NCBI RefSeq assembly: GCF_002099195.1
Contig: NZ_NBYX01000001.1
Span: forward strand, 620,168 to 684,167
From: Burkholderia puraquae
GTDB lineage: Bacteria > Pseudomonadota > Gammaproteobacteria > Burkholderiales > Burkholderiaceae
DNA length: 64,000 bases
Direction of reading: 5' to 3'
Positions 53,394 to 61,540 of this stretch are shown here, piece by piece (the stretch's first letter is position 1; each line of letters opens with the position of its first letter). The position numbers and the translations under genes were made by a program. Under the pieces are notes generated by a model. That model did not search any database, was not told the DNA's origin, and worked only from the letters and a program-made list of their open reading frames with translations.

Positions 53394-54911
53394 TCAGCGG
53401 CTCGACGGGAAGCTGAACACCGTCCCTTCGCGCACGCCGGCCGACGGCCAGCGCTGCGTGATCGTCTTGCGCTTCGTGTAGAACCGCACGGCGTCCGGGC
53501 CGTACGCGTGCAGGTCGCCGAACAGCGAACGCTTCCAGCCGCCGAACGAGTGGTACGCAACCGGCACCGGCAGCGGCACGTTGATGCCGACCATGCCGAT
53601 CTGGATGTTGTCGCCGAAGTAGCGCGCGGCCTCGCCGTCGCGCGTGAACAGGCACGTGCCGTTGCCGTACTCGTGCGCGTCGATCAGCGCCATCGCCTCG
53701 TCGAGCGACTTCAGCCGGATCACGCCGAGCACGGGCCCGAAGATCTCGTGCTGGTAGATCGGCATGCCGGGCTTCACGTTGTCGAACAGGCACGGGCCGA
53801 GGTAATAGCCGCCGTCGTGGCCGTCGACCTTCACGCTGCGGCCGTCGACGACGAGCGTCGCCCCCGCTTCCACACCCGCTTCGACGAAGCCCGTCACCTT
53901 CTCGAAATGCTGCTTCGTGACGAGCGGGCCCATGTCGATGCCCGCGCCATTGCCCGGGCCGACCTTCATCTTCTCGATCTCGGCCTTCAGGCCCGCGACG
54001 ACCTGGTCGCCCGTCTCGTCGCCGATCGCGACGACCAGCGGAATCGCCATGCAGCGCTCGCCGCACGAGCCGTACGCGGCGCCCATCAGCGCGTTCACCG
54101 CGTTGCCGATGTCGGCGTCGGGCATCACGACCGCGAAGTTCTTCGCGCCGCCGAGCGCCTGCACGCGCTTGCCGTGCGCGCAACCGGTCGAATAGATGTA
54201 CTCGGCGATCGGCGTCGAGCCGACGAAGCTCACGGCCTTCACGCGCGGGTCGGTCAGGATCGTGTCGACCGCCTCCTTGTCGCCGTTCACGACGTTCAGC
54301 ACGCCCGGCGGCAGGCCGGCTTCGAGCGCGAGCTCGGCCATGCGCAAAGTGGACGACGGCGTGCGCTCCGACGGCTTCAGCACGAACGTGTTGCCGCACG
54401 CGACGGCCATCGGCCACATCCACAGCGGCACCATCACCGGGAAGTTGAACGGCGTGATGCCGGCCGCGACGCCCAACGCCTGGAACTCGCTCCACGAGTC
54501 GATCGCGGGGCCGACGTTCTTGCTGTGCTCGCCCTTCAGCAGTTCGGGCACGTAGGTCGCGTATTCGACGTTCTCGATCCCGCGCTGCAGTTCGCCCATC
54601 GCATCGGCGAGCACCTTGCCGTGCTCGGCCGTGATCAGCGCGCACAGCTCGTCGGCGTGCTCCTCGAGCAGCGTCTTGAAGCGGCTCATCACGCGGGCAC
54701 GCTTCAGCGGCGGCGTGTTGCGCCAGGCCGGGAACGCGGCCTGCGCGGACGCGATCGCGGCTTCGACGGTCAGCTTGTCGGCGAGCGCGACGCTCTTGTG
54801 CGATTCGCCGGTGGCCGGGTCGAACACCGGCTGGACGCGGCTGCCGCCGTCGACGCGCTTGCCGTCGATCAGGTGGCCAACGGTGGAGGTCACATTGCTG
54901 TCGTGTTTCAT
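53394..54911 (-). CDS. mmsA: Methylmalonate/malonate semialdehyde dehydrogenase (CoA-acylating)
   Basis: A 505-residue aldehyde dehydrogenase of the MmsA type. Catalytic Cys 287 lies in GSCGERCMA, and ITPFNFPVMVPLWMWPMA is diagnostic for the group. It converts malonate semialdehyde to acetyl-CoA (or the methyl form to propionyl-CoA) with NAD and CoA. It starts 49 nt after a beta-alanine-pyruvate aminotransferase on the same strand, so malonate semialdehyde from beta-alanine is the likely main substrate here. Confidence 0.94.
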   Translation of the reverse strand: MKHDSNVTSTVGHLIDGKRVDGGSRVQPVFDPATGESHKSVALADKLTVEAAIASAQAAFPAWRNTPPLKRARVMSRFKTLLEEHADELCALITAEHGKVLADAMGELQRGIENVEYATYVPELLKGEHSKNVGPAIDSWSEFQALGVAAGITPFNFPVMVPLWMWPMAVACGNTFVLKPSERTPSSTLRMAELALEAGLPPGVLNVVNGDKEAVDTILTDPRVKAVSFVGSTPIAEYIYSTGCAHGKRVQALGGAKNFAVVMPDADIGNAVNALMGAAYGSCGERCMAIPLVVAIGDETGDQVVAGLKAEIEKMKVGPGNGAGIDMGPLVTKQHFEKVTGFVEAGVEAGATLVVDGRSVKVDGHDGGYYLGPCLFDNVKPGMPIYQHEIFGPVLGVIRLKSLDEAMALIDAHEYGNGTCLFTRDGEAARYFGDNIQIGMVGINVPLPVPVAYHSFGGWKRSLFGDLHAYGPDAVRFYTKRKTITQRWPSAGVREGTVFSFPSSR

Positions 54912-54960
54912 CGTTCAGGCTCTTTCGTGAATTCGGTTATCGCTCAGGGCAGAACGCGGC

Positions 54961-56316
54961 TCAGTCCACTTCGTTCAGCGCGTCGGACAGCGCGTTGACC
55001 AGGTTGTCGATCTCGCGCTTCTCCGAGATGAACGGGGGCGCCAGCTGGATCGTGTCGCCGCCGTAGCGCACGTAGAAACCCTTCGCCCAGCAGCGCATCG
55101 CGATCTCGTACGGGCGCCGTGCCGGCTCGCCCGGCAGCGCCGCGATCGTCAGGCCGGCTGCCAGCCCGTAGTTGCGGATGTCCGCGATGTGGCGCTGGCC
55201 CTTCAGCCCGTGCACGGCCGCTTCGAAATGCGGCGCGAGATCGCGCACGCGGGCCACCGCGTCTTCCTTCACGAGCAGGTCGAGCGCCGCGACGCCGGCC
55301 GCGCACGCGACCGGATGCGCCGAGTACGTATAGCCGTGCGGGAACTCGAGCATGTACTCGGGGCCGCCTGCGGCCATGAACGTATCGTAGATTTCCTTCG
55401 TCGCGATCACGCCGCCGAGCGGCTGCACGCCGTTCGTCACCTGCTTCGCGAAGTTCATGATGTCCGGCACCACGCCGAACGCGTCGGCGCCCGTCATCGC
55501 GCCGGCCCGGCCGAAGCCCGTGATGACTTCGTCGAAAATCAGCAGGATGTCGTGTGCGGTACAGATGTCGCGCAGGCGCTTCAGATAGCCCTTCGGCGGG
55601 ATGACCACACCGGCCGAGCCGGAGAACGGCTCGACGATCACGGCCGCGATGTTCGATGCGTCGTGCAGCGCGATCAGGTCGAGCAGGCGGTCGGCCAGGT
55701 CGGCACCGTGCTCGGGCATCCCGCGCGAGAACTTGTTTTCCGCGAGTTGCGTGTGCGGCAGGAAATCGGCATCGAGACCCTGGCCGAACAGCTTGCGGTT
55801 CGCGCCGATCCCGCCGACCGAGATGCCGCCGAAGTTCACGCCGTGATAGCCCTTCTCGCGGCCGATCAGGCGCGTCTTCGTGCCCTTGCCCTTCGCACGC
55901 CAGTACGCGCGGGCCATTTTCAGCGAGGTGTCGGCCGCTTCCGAGCCCGAGCCCGTGAAGAACACGTAGTCGAGGCCGGCCGGCGTCAGGTCCTTGATCT
56001 TGTTGGCGAGCTCGAACGATTTCGGATGGCCGAACTGGAACGCCGGCGCGTAGTCGAGCTGCGCGACCTGGCGGCTCACGGCTTCGACGATTTCCGTGCG
56101 GCCGTGACCGAGGCCCGTGCACCAGAGGCCCGACAGGCCGTCGAAGATCTTGCGGCCTTCGCCGTCCGTGTAATACGCACCCTTGCCCGACACGATCATG
56201 CGCGGATCGGCCTTGAACTGGCGGTTGGCCGTGAACGGCATCCAGTGCGCGTCGAGCCATGCGGCGTCGGTACGGAGGTTGGTTTCGTCCTGCTGGGCGG
56301 TGGTGATGTCGGTCAT
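54961..56316 (-). CDS. Omega-amino acid-pyruvate aminotransferase (beta-alanine-pyruvate)
   Basis: A 451-residue class III PLP aminotransferase with PLP Lys 291 in NFAKQVTNGVQPLGG, Asp 262 in IFDEVITGFGR and GLWCTGLGHGR near residue 65, typical of omega-amino acid transaminases. It transfers the amino group of beta-alanine to pyruvate, giving malonate semialdehyde for MmsA downstream. First gene of a leftward operon, divergent from a LysR regulator. Propylamine or other omega-amines are possible alternative substrates. Confidence 0.9.
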   Translation of the reverse strand: MTDITTAQQDETNLRTDAAWLDAHWMPFTANRQFKADPRMIVSGKGAYYTDGEGRKIFDGLSGLWCTGLGHGRTEIVEAVSRQVAQLDYAPAFQFGHPKSFELANKIKDLTPAGLDYVFFTGSGSEAADTSLKMARAYWRAKGKGTKTRLIGREKGYHGVNFGGISVGGIGANRKLFGQGLDADFLPHTQLAENKFSRGMPEHGADLADRLLDLIALHDASNIAAVIVEPFSGSAGVVIPPKGYLKRLRDICTAHDILLIFDEVITGFGRAGAMTGADAFGVVPDIMNFAKQVTNGVQPLGGVIATKEIYDTFMAAGGPEYMLEFPHGYTYSAHPVACAAGVAALDLLVKEDAVARVRDLAPHFEAAVHGLKGQRHIADIRNYGLAAGLTIAALPGEPARRPYEIAMRCWAKGFYVRYGGDTIQLAPPFISEKREIDNLVNALSDALNEVD

Positions 56317-56349
56317 GTCGGTCGGCGCGTTGCGCCCCTCCTCCTTATG

Positions 56350-56404
56350 TTGATATTGCGCATTGTCGGGAGGCCAATTAGTCTTTTGAATATCGCAATA
56401 TCAA
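56350..56404. promoter_or_regulatory. Inverted half-sites in the aminotransferase/LysR divergent promoter
   Basis: TTGATATTGCG (56350-56360) and its perfect complement CGCAATATCAA (56394-56404) are 33 nt apart between the divergent genes. LysR tetramers commonly bind two such separated half-sites. The second arm abuts the LysR gene start region. Confidence 0.6.
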
Positions 56405-56421
56405 TGTTCACTTGCGCATCT

Positions 56422-57372
56422 ATGCAAGCAAAGAAACCGAAGAGTCGTGCGCTGCTCGGGCAGCTCAGCGACATGGATCTCCGCCTGCTGCGAGTCTTCA
56501 AGGGCGTCGTGCAGTGCGGCGGGATGGCGGCGGCCGAACTGGAACTGAATATCGGCATCTCGACGATCAGCCGGCACGTGAAGGATCTGGAAACGCGCCT
56601 CGGCCTCGTGCTGTGCCGGCGCGGCCGCGCGGGCTTCACGCTGACGCCCGAGGGCCAGACGGTGTACGAGGAGACGCTGCGGCTGCTCGCGTCGATGGAG
56701 GCATTTCGCAGCAGGATCGACGGCATTCACGACCGGATGGGCGGCGAACTGCACATCGCGGTATTCGACAAGACGGCCACCAACGCGAACGCGCGGCTCG
56801 GCGACGCGATCCGCCAGTTCGCCGACGAAGCGCCCGACGTCGCGCTGAACCTGCATGTCGCGTCGATCAACGAGGTCGAGCGCGGGATCATCGACGGCAG
56901 CTATCAGGTCGGGATCATTCCGGCGCACCGCAACTCGGGCAGCCTCGTGTATTCGGAACTGTTCGACGAACGGATGCTGCTCTACTGCGGCCGCCAGCAT
57001 CCGCTCTACGATGCGCCGCACGGCAAGCTCACGTGGACGACGATCCGCAACCATGCATTCGCCGGCCTCGGCTTCCATTCGCCGAACATGGAGCTGAGCC
57101 ATCGCGCGAAGCTCACGCGCAGCGCGACCGCGTCGGACCAGGAGTCGATCGCGACGCTGATCCTGTCCGGCCGCTATCTCGGCTTCCTGCCCGACCATTA
57201 CGCGGAAAGTTTTGAAAACAAGGGGCTGATGCAGCCGATCGCGCCGCACCGGTTCAATTACCGGTGCCGGTTCGTGAGCCTGCTGCGGCGCTCGCCGCGG
57301 CCGTCGCGGGCCGCGCTGCTTTTCCAGTCGTGTCTGGAAGCCGCGCATGCAGCGGCGCGGCCGGCGGCGTAG
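56422..57372 (+). CDS. LysR-family transcriptional regulator
   Basis: A 316-residue LysR regulator: winged helix at about 14-75 (DMDLRLLRVFKGVVQCGGMAAAELELNIGISTISRHVKDLETRLG) and an effector domain after residue 95. Start at 56422 (MQAKKPKSR) is chosen; ATG 56404 is possible but lies inside the dyad. Divergent from the aminotransferase-mmsA operon, so it probably activates beta-alanine degradation. Confidence 0.9.
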   Translation: MQAKKPKSRALLGQLSDMDLRLLRVFKGVVQCGGMAAAELELNIGISTISRHVKDLETRLGLVLCRRGRAGFTLTPEGQTVYEETLRLLASMEAFRSRIDGIHDRMGGELHIAVFDKTATNANARLGDAIRQFADEAPDVALNLHVASINEVERGIIDGSYQVGIIPAHRNSGSLVYSELFDERMLLYCGRQHPLYDAPHGKLTWTTIRNHAFAGLGFHSPNMELSHRAKLTRSATASDQESIATLILSGRYLGFLPDHYAESFENKGLMQPIAPHRFNYRCRFVSLLRRSPRPSRAALLFQSCLEAAHAAARPAA

Positions 57373-57382
57373 CGACCGTCGC

Positions 57383-57470
57383 GGCTGAGTGGCTGAGTGG
57401 CTGAGTGGCTGAGTGGCTGAGTGGCTGAGTGGCTGAGTGGCTGAGTGGCTAAGTGGCTGAGCGGCCGAGC
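57383..57470 (+). repeat. Octamer tandem repeat, eight perfect and three degenerate copies
   Basis: GGCTGAGT repeats eight times perfectly (57383-57446), followed by GGCTAAGT, GGCTGAGC and GGCCGAGC. It starts 10 nt past the LysR stop and fills the gap to the convergent MFS gene. The unit is unrelated to the array at 46220. Probably a slippage-prone VNTR. Confidence 0.93.
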
Positions 57471-57494
57471 GCCTTACGCCGGTTTCACAGCCGC

Positions 57495-58733
57495 TCAGGC
57501 GCCATCGCCCGTGCCTGGCTGTGCGCGCATCCGCCGCAGGAAATGCATCGCGACGAGCGCCGCGGCAAAACCGGACATCGCGCCGACGCCGAGCGCCCAG
57601 CGCGGGCCGAGATGGTTCGCGACCCAGCCGGCCACCGGCGCACCGATCGGCGTGCCGCCGAGCGCCACCGCGAGACGCAGCGCCATCACCCGCCCGCGCA
57701 TCGCCGGCTCGGTCGACAGTTGCACCAGGCTATTGGTCGAGTTCATGAAGGTGATCGCGGCGATCCCGGTCAGCACGAGCGCGGCGCCGAACAGCCAGTA
57801 GCCCGGCGCCAGCGCGGCCAGCGTGCAGCCGAGCCCGAACAGCGCCGCGCCGATCCACAGATGCCGGAAGCGCGGCCGTTCACGGCGCGCCGCGAGCAAC
57901 GCACCGGTAATCGTGCCGACGGCCATCATCGACGACAGCACGCCGAAACCGCGCGCGTCGACATGAAACACGCTGGCCGCCATCGTCGAGATGAACAGCT
58001 GGAAATTGAGCCCGAACGTGCCGATCAGGAACAGCATCACGAGGATCGCCTTCAGGTCCGGGCGCTGCCACACGTAACGGAACCCGTCGAGCAGGCTCCC
58101 GCGCTTGCGGTCGGCCCGCGCGTGCGCGCGCAGCTCGTCGGCACGCAGCATCGACAGCGACGCCAGCACCGCGACGAAGCTGAGCCCGTTGAGCAGGAAC
58201 GCCCAGCCGGTGCCGACCGACGCAATGATGAAGCCGGCCGCCGCCGGCCCGATCATCCGCGCCGCGTTGAACGACGTCGAATTGAGCGCGACCGCGTTCG
58301 CCAGCTCCCGATCGGCGACCAGCTCCGCGACGAAAGTCTGCCGCACCGGCGCATCGAACGCCGACGCGCAGCCGAACAGGAACGCGAACAGATACACGTG
58401 CCACAGCTGCGCGACGCCCGTCACCGTCAGCAGCCCCAGCGCGAGCGCGAGCCCGCCCATCAGCGCCTGCGTCGCCATCAGCAGCTTGCGCTGGTCGAAG
58501 CGGTCCGCCGCGTAACCCGTCCACGGCAGCAGCAGAAGCTGCGGGCCGAACTGCAGCGACATCACGATGCCGACGGCCGACGCGTCGTGATGCGTGAGCT
58601 GCGTCAGGACGAGCCAGTCCTGCGCGGTCCGCTGGATCCACGTGCCGATGTTCGACACCAGCGAGCCGATCGCCCACACGCGATAGTTGAAGCTGCGAAG
58701 CGAGCGGAAGACGCCCGCCGCCGGCACGCTCAT
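57495..58733 (-). CDS. MFS transporter (MFS_3, multidrug/siderophore exporter-like)
   Basis: A 412-residue twelve-helix MFS protein: FRSLRSFNYRVWAIGSLVSNIGTWIQRTAQDWLVLT at the N-terminus and LLLPWTGYAADRFDQRKLLMATQALM are typical of the MFS_3 group that includes EntS-like exporters. Its start overlaps the preceding hypothetical gene by 4 nt, and a MarR regulator heads the operon, a common layout for drug efflux. Substrate unknown. Confidence 0.9.
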   Translation of the reverse strand: MSVPAAGVFRSLRSFNYRVWAIGSLVSNIGTWIQRTAQDWLVLTQLTHHDASAVGIVMSLQFGPQLLLLPWTGYAADRFDQRKLLMATQALMGGLALALGLLTVTGVAQLWHVYLFAFLFGCASAFDAPVRQTFVAELVADRELANAVALNSTSFNAARMIGPAAAGFIIASVGTGWAFLLNGLSFVAVLASLSMLRADELRAHARADRKRGSLLDGFRYVWQRPDLKAILVMLFLIGTFGLNFQLFISTMAASVFHVDARGFGVLSSMMAVGTITGALLAARRERPRFRHLWIGAALFGLGCTLAALAPGYWLFGAALVLTGIAAITFMNSTNSLVQLSTEPAMRGRVMALRLAVALGGTPIGAPVAGWVANHLGPRWALGVGAMSGFAAALVAMHFLRRMRAQPGTGDGA

Positions 58734-59065
58734 GGCCGTTCCCGGTCGGGCTCGTTGCCGCCGTGCAGCTCGCCGAAGTGCCGCGCGAGGAACAGGCCGA
58801 GCACGAGGATGCCGAGACCGAACGCCGCCGCATCGGCCGTGATCCGGAGGTCGAAATCGCCGACCCGGCACACCAGCACATAAGCCGCCACGAGGTTCGC
58901 GACGCCCCACACGACATTCACGGTGGAGGACGACAACCCGCGCCCGGGCGGATTCGCGAACGGGGTCTGGAACGGCTCGCCGCGCAATCCGCTGACGAGA
59001 TGCGGCACGACGTTCGCGAGAAACGCGCCGCCGAAGAAATACGACACGAGGTGCGGGAGGTTCAT
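58730..59065 (-). CDS. Hypothetical small membrane protein
   Basis: A 111-residue protein with three hydrophobic segments: MNLPHLVSYFFGGAFLANVVPHL, VNVVWGVANLVAAYVLV and AAFGLGILVLGLFLARHFGEL. Family not recognised with certainty. It lies between MarR (37-nt gap) and the MFS exporter (4-nt overlap), so it is cotranscribed and may assist or accompany efflux. Confidence 0.75.
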   Translation of the reverse strand: MNLPHLVSYFFGGAFLANVVPHLVSGLRGEPFQTPFANPPGRGLSSSTVNVVWGVANLVAAYVLVCRVGDFDLRITADAAAFGLGILVLGLFLARHFGELHGGNEPDRERP

Positions 59066-59102
59066 GTTCAGGTTGTCCTTTCGGCAAGCGGGCAGATGCG
59101 TT

Positions 59103-59573
59103 TCACGGGCGCGCCGGATCCTGGAATTCAGCGAGCCGCTGCAGCAGCTTCACGGCCGACGCGAGCTCGGCCCGCTCTGCGTCCGACAGTTGTGCGTGCA
59201 GCGCGCGCAACAGCCAGTCGTCCTTGGCCGCGCGGTTGGCCTGCAACACCTTGCGGAAACCGGGCGTGAGCGCGATCAGCGTCTGCCGGCCGTCGGCGGG
59301 ATCGGGTTCGCCGCTGACGGCACCCAGCGTCTCGAGCGCGGCGACCGTCACGCGCATCGACTGCGGGCGCACGCTTTCGGCGCGCGCGAGCGCCGACACG
59401 GTCGCGGGACCGTCGCGGTCGAGCCGCAACAGCACCGATTTCTGAGACGACGTGAGGTCGTTCGGGTGGATCTGCTCCCGCATCCGCCGCATCAGCTTGC
59501 CGACCGAGATGCGGAGTTCGCCGGCGAGACCGGCCAGGGGGAGCGCGTCGGAGGGAGGCGATGGCGTGTTCAT
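59103..59573 (-). CDS. MarR-family transcriptional regulator
   Basis: A 156-residue winged-helix repressor with LTSSQKSVLLRLDRDGPATVSALARAESVRPQSMRVTVAALETLGAVS and the wing DPADGRQTLIALT. It probably represses its own operon by binding the 36-bp palindrome 16 nt upstream of its start and is released by a small lipophilic ligand. No clear ribosome site exists between palindrome and ATG, so the transcript may have a very short leader. Confidence 0.92.
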   Translation of the reverse strand: MNTPSPPSDALPLAGLAGELRISVGKLMRRMREQIHPNDLTSSQKSVLLRLDRDGPATVSALARAESVRPQSMRVTVAALETLGAVSGEPDPADGRQTLIALTPGFRKVLQANRAAKDDWLLRALHAQLSDAERAELASAVKLLQRLAEFQDPARP

Positions 59574-59588
59574 GAATTCAAGATAGCA

Positions 59589-59624
59589 GATATACAGTCA
59601 AACTGTACAGTTTGACTGTATATC
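59589..59624. promoter_or_regulatory. Perfect 36-bp palindrome, MarR operator candidate
   Basis: Every base from 59589 to 59624 pairs about the centre 59606/59607. The left half is GATATACAGTCAAACTGT. Each half holds a smaller ACAGT-N3-ACTGT dyad, so two repressor dimers could bind on adjacent faces. TTGACT, a -35-like hexamer, occurs on both strands. It lies between the MarR operon and the divergent cupin gene. Confidence 0.85.
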
Positions 59625-59747
59625 CCAGCATGCAAGGATCGTCCCTTCGCATGCGCCTGGGTTCAAACCGATGCGAAACGTCCCGCTCGGCTGCTTGAGC
59701 CAGCTCTGCGATAATGCGTGCTCCCCATTTCCGCTCCGCCTCCCGCC

Positions 59748-60239
59748 ATGACGCAGCCGTCCGCCCCGCTCCCCACCGACCTGCCGCCGATCTCGTGCCT
59801 GCCCGGCGACGCGCTGCCGTGGCTGCCGATGAGCGCCGACCTGCCGGGGCTGGCGATCAAGTACCTGCACATCAATGCGGCCGAGGACACGCTGACCGCG
59901 CTGCTGAAGATGCCGGCCGGCGGCACGCTGCCGCGCCACCGTCACGACGGCGAGGTGTTCGTCCATACGTTGCAGGGCGCGTGGCGCTACCGCGAGTACG
60001 ACTGGGTCGCGCAAGCGGGCTCGACGGTGCTCGAACCGGCCGGCTCGGTGCATACGCCGGAAACGCTCGGCGCACCGGGCGAGGATGTGATCACGCTCAA
60101 CGTGATGCGCGGCGATCTCGTGCTGCTCGACGACGACGGCCGCGAAACCGCGCGCGAGAACTGCCGCGTCGCGCTGCTGCGCCAGCGCAAGCATGCGCGC
60201 ACGGCGCCGGACGACGCCGCGCCGTTCGTCACGCGGTAA
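59748..60239 (+). CDS. Cupin-domain protein (ChrR-like / acetylacetone-cleaving type)
   Basis: A 163-residue cytoplasmic cupin. Metal ligands are seen in PRHRHDGEVFVHTLQG (His-x-His...Glu) and a later His in SVHTPETLG. The layout resembles 2,4'-dihydroxyacetophenone dioxygenase-like or ChrR cupin proteins; substrate unknown. ATG 59748 chosen; an upstream GTG frame is possible. Divergent from the MarR operon across 174 nt, possibly sharing its operator. Confidence 0.82.
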   Translation: MTQPSAPLPTDLPPISCLPGDALPWLPMSADLPGLAIKYLHINAAEDTLTALLKMPAGGTLPRHRHDGEVFVHTLQGAWRYREYDWVAQAGSTVLEPAGSVHTPETLGAPGEDVITLNVMRGDLVLLDDDGRETARENCRVALLRQRKHARTAPDDAAPFVTR

Positions 60240-60315
60240 CGCGGTAACGCGGGCAACATCGTCGGGTCACGATCCGCGTGGTGCGCTTCGCCCGCGTCGC
60301 CGGCCAACCCGCTCG

Positions 60316-61464
60316 TTACCGAAAGCGCCGGAAAAATCTCCGAATATCGCCGGCCAGCAGATCCGGCTCTTCCATCGCCGCGAAATGGCCGCCGCTCGGC
60401 ATGGCGGTCCACTGCACGACGTCGAACACGCGCTCGAGCCAGCTGCGCGGCGGGTGGCTGATTTCCTTCGGAAAGCGCGCGAACGCGACGGGCACCGCCA
60501 CGCGCTGCCCGGCCGCGAAGCGCATTGGCTGCAGCCGGTTTTCCCAATACATCTGCATTGAAGAACCGATGCAGCCGGTGAACCAGTAAAGCGAGATTCC
60601 GGTCAGCAGCGTATCGTGCGAAAACCGCCGTGCGACGTCGCCGTCGCAATCGCTCCACGCGCGAAATTTCTCGGCGATCCATGCGGCCAGTCCGGCCGGC
60701 GAATCGTTGAGCGCGACGGCGAGCGTCTGCGGCTTCGTCATGTGCACATGCGCGTATCCGCCTTCCAGCGCGGCCCACTCGCCGCGCTGCGTCACGAACG
60801 CCCGTTCGTCCTCGGTCAGCGGCAAGGCCGCGTCGGCCGGAGGCTCGTAGCCGCCGGGCAGGTAGTTCAGATGGATGCCGTCCACCCTGTCGGCATGTCG
60901 CGCGCCGAGCGCGATCGACACGCCCGCGCCGAGATCGCCGCCTTGCGCGCCGAAGCGTCGATATCCGAGGCCGGACATCAACGCCGCCCAGCGGTCGGCG
61001 ACCTGAAATGCCGACACGCCCGGCGCCGTGGGCGCGGGCGAAAACAGGAAGCCGGGCAGTGACGGTACGACGACATCGAACGCGTCGTCAGGATCGCCGC
61101 CGAATGCCGCCGGATCGCAGAGGCGATCGATCAACGCATCGAATTCGAACACGGAGCCCGGCCAGCCGTGCGTCATGACGAGCGGATAAGGTTTCGGTCC
61201 CGCCCCCCGCCGATGGATGAAATGCACGCGCTGCCCGCCTGCGTCCGCGACGAATTGCGGCAACCGGTTCAACGCACGCTCCGCCGCGCGCCAGTCGAAG
61301 CGCTCGGCCCAGTACTCGGCCAGGCCACGCAGCCACGTGCCGTCCACCCCCTGCTGCCACGGCTCGGCGGGTGTCAGCGTCGGCGGGCGGCGGGCCCGCA
61401 AGCGCCGGCGCAGGTCATCCAGCGCGTGATCGGGTATCGCAATGTCGAACGGCTCGGTGTGCAT
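60316..61464 (-). CDS. Epoxide hydrolase (EHN-type alpha/beta hydrolase)
   Basis: A 382-residue protein with the N-terminal epoxide hydrolase region (FDIAIPDHALDDLRRRLRARRPP) followed by an alpha/beta hydrolase. HGWPGS forms the oxyanion hole, the nucleophile is the Asp in GAQGGDLGAGVS, and the catalytic His is in GGHFAAMEEPDLL. It opens epoxides to diols, or acts on similar substrates. It lies 76 nt downstream of a GlxA-type regulator on the same strand, converging on the cupin gene. Confidence 0.91.
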   Translation of the reverse strand: MHTEPFDIAIPDHALDDLRRRLRARRPPTLTPAEPWQQGVDGTWLRGLAEYWAERFDWRAAERALNRLPQFVADAGGQRVHFIHRRGAGPKPYPLVMTHGWPGSVFEFDALIDRLCDPAAFGGDPDDAFDVVVPSLPGFLFSPAPTAPGVSAFQVADRWAALMSGLGYRRFGAQGGDLGAGVSIALGARHADRVDGIHLNYLPGGYEPPADAALPLTEDERAFVTQRGEWAALEGGYAHVHMTKPQTLAVALNDSPAGLAAWIAEKFRAWSDCDGDVARRFSHDTLLTGISLYWFTGCIGSSMQMYWENRLQPMRFAAGQRVAVPVAFARFPKEISHPPRSWLERVFDVVQWTAMPSGGHFAAMEEPDLLAGDIRRFFRRFR

Positions 61465-61540
61465 GGTGTCTCCTCGCGAAGCGAGTCGGAGATTCTGCGC
61501 GATTTTTCCGACCCGTGCTGGCGCCTCGCACCCGTGGGCG

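Noticed and set aside
57383..57470. CRISPR array or REP element
   Set aside because: Direct 8-nt repeats without spacers or internal symmetry.
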